64,000 nucleotides of DNA, taken from the NCBI GenBank assembly GCA_028818375.1, contig JAPPOB010000007.1, forward strand, positions 412,490 to 476,489, read 5' to 3'. Below, piece by piece: positions 63,460 through 64,000 of the stretch (within the stretch, counting starts at the first letter, position 1; each line of letters begins with the position of its first letter). Below the pieces are notes generated by a model. That model was not told the DNA's origin. It ran no database searches and saw nothing but the letters and a program-made list of their open reading frames with translations. Both the position numbers and the translations under genes were made by a program. The DNA is from Anaerolineaceae bacterium. GTDB taxonomy: Bacteria > Chloroflexota > Anaerolineae > Aggregatilineales > Phototrophicaceae.

Positions 63460-64000
63460 GTGGACGCCAACCTGCGGGCACGGGTGCGCACCGCGTTGCT
63501 GGTCGGTCCGCTGATTGTGCTGCTGGTCGTCGCCGGTGGGCCGGGCTTTCTGCTGGCGGTGCTGGTGGCGGGCGCGCTGGGCGGATACGAACTGGCGCAT
63601 TTGCCGGGGAAGGCCCCGCGGCGCGTGGCCATTGCCATGGCGCTCTGCGTCCCGACCCTCAGCCTGGCCGTAGCTTATGGCCAACCCTGGCTCCTGCTGG
63701 CCCTGCTGGCGCCCGCGCTGGCCGGCCTGCACAGCAGACGCGCCACCCTGCCGGGAATCGCAGGCGCGCTTTACGTCGGCGTGGCCCTGGGTCTGCTGCT
63801 CCTGCTGCGCAATAGTGAGGACGGCCGCCTGTGGACGCTGGTGCTCTTCGCCAACAACTGGAGCGCGGACAGCGTCGCCATGCTGGGCGGACGGCGTTTC
63901 GGTCGCCACCGCCTGGCGCCGTCGATCTCGCCGGGCAAGACGGTCGAGGGGGCCCTGCTGGGTCTGCTGGCGGGCGCGCTTGCCGGGCTGGCCCTGGCCC
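63460..64000 (+). CDS. cdsA: Phosphatidate cytidylyltransferase, N-terminal part (3' end cut by window)
   Basis: The frame from GTG 63460 stays open to the last base (180 codons). It is strongly hydrophobic and ends with the CdsA signature region: NNWSADSVAMLGGRRFGRH, then LAPSISPGKTVEGALLG (the S-x-x-K-T-x-E-G block). CdsA makes CDP-diacylglycerol from phosphatidic acid. Start choice is uncertain; upstream DNA is shared with lspA's 5' region and holds a short 83-base gap between the two starts. Confidence 0.85.
   Translation, partial: MDANLRARVRTALLVGPLIVLLVVAGGPGFLLAVLVAGALGGYELAHLPGKAPRRVAIAMALCVPTLSLAVAYGQPWLLLALLAPALAGLHSRRATLPGIAGALYVGVALGLLLLLRNSEDGRLWTLVLFANNWSADSVAMLGGRRFGRHRLAPSISPGKTVEGALLGLLAGALAGLALA

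Overview
The window is a GC-rich, gene-dense piece of a bacterial chromosome. Several things point to a free-living or host-associated heterotroph, most plausibly a Chloroflexota (Anaerolineae-like) metagenomic lineage: many ABC uptake systems with oversized permeases, many oxidoreductases and phytanoyl-CoA dioxygenase-like enzymes, GTG starts, and abundant palindromic intergenic repeats. The lineage is an inference; there is no rRNA or universal marker beyond clpB, lspA and a partial cdsA.

Layout. 1-4.9 kb: two paralogous membrane glycosyltransferase-like proteins, a LutA-type Fe-S protein and a SIMPL-domain protein. 4.9-6.5 kb: an old-yellow-enzyme reductase followed by decayed echoes of its own 3' end. 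6.5-10.4 kb: a defence-type operon on the minus strand (unknown 209-aa protein, PIN nuclease, methyltransferase fused to a PD-(D/E)XK nuclease, DUF3644 protein), with base composition falling sharply at its distal end. 10.6-14.4 kb: a pseudogene, an SDR, a GH88 hydrolase and an M20 peptidase. 14.5-22.8 kb: a cyclophilin and a general amino-acid ABC operon (three aapJ copies, aapQ, aapM, aapP). 22.98-23.26 kb: a SelW/Rdx-type gene with an in-frame TGA in the CxxU position, read here as a selenoprotein. 23.5-29 kb: four tandem MFS exporters, each with its own palindromic operator at fixed distance from a -10 box. 29-32.5 kb: a glycosyltransferase, a DUF2277 protein and twin SDR genes embedded in repeats. 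32.6-49.7 kb: a long plus-strand run with an MBL-fold hydrolase, VOC proteins, rmuC, an SDR, 2-oxoacid dehydrogenase E1-beta and E2, a family-5 ABC transporter, E1-alpha, three D-2-hydroxyacid dehydrogenases and a HpcH/HpaI aldolase. 49.8-55.8 kb: a minus-strand sugar operon (family-1 binding protein, two permeases, GH51 arabinofuranosidase, and beyond it a PhyH-like dioxygenase). 56-64 kb: clpB, an orphan histidine kinase, two PhyH paralogues with palindromic promoters, a lipoprotein, lspA and the start of cdsA.

How it fits together. The window looks like a nutrient-scavenging region: import of amino acids, oligosaccharides and a peptide/opine/sugar-like solute, hydrolysis of uronate- and arabinose-containing glycans, and routing of hydroxy- and oxo-acids through aldolase, dehydrogenases and a 2-oxoacid dehydrogenase complex. 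Tandem duplication is a major theme (GT-C x2, aapJ x3, MFS x4, SDR x2, hydroxyacid dehydrogenase x3, PhyH x2), often with near-identical 3' ends. The most notable findings are the probable selenoprotein, the four-promoter MFS regulon, palindromic repeats that have become protein linker in the E2 gene, and the methyltransferase-nuclease/PIN/DUF3644 operon.
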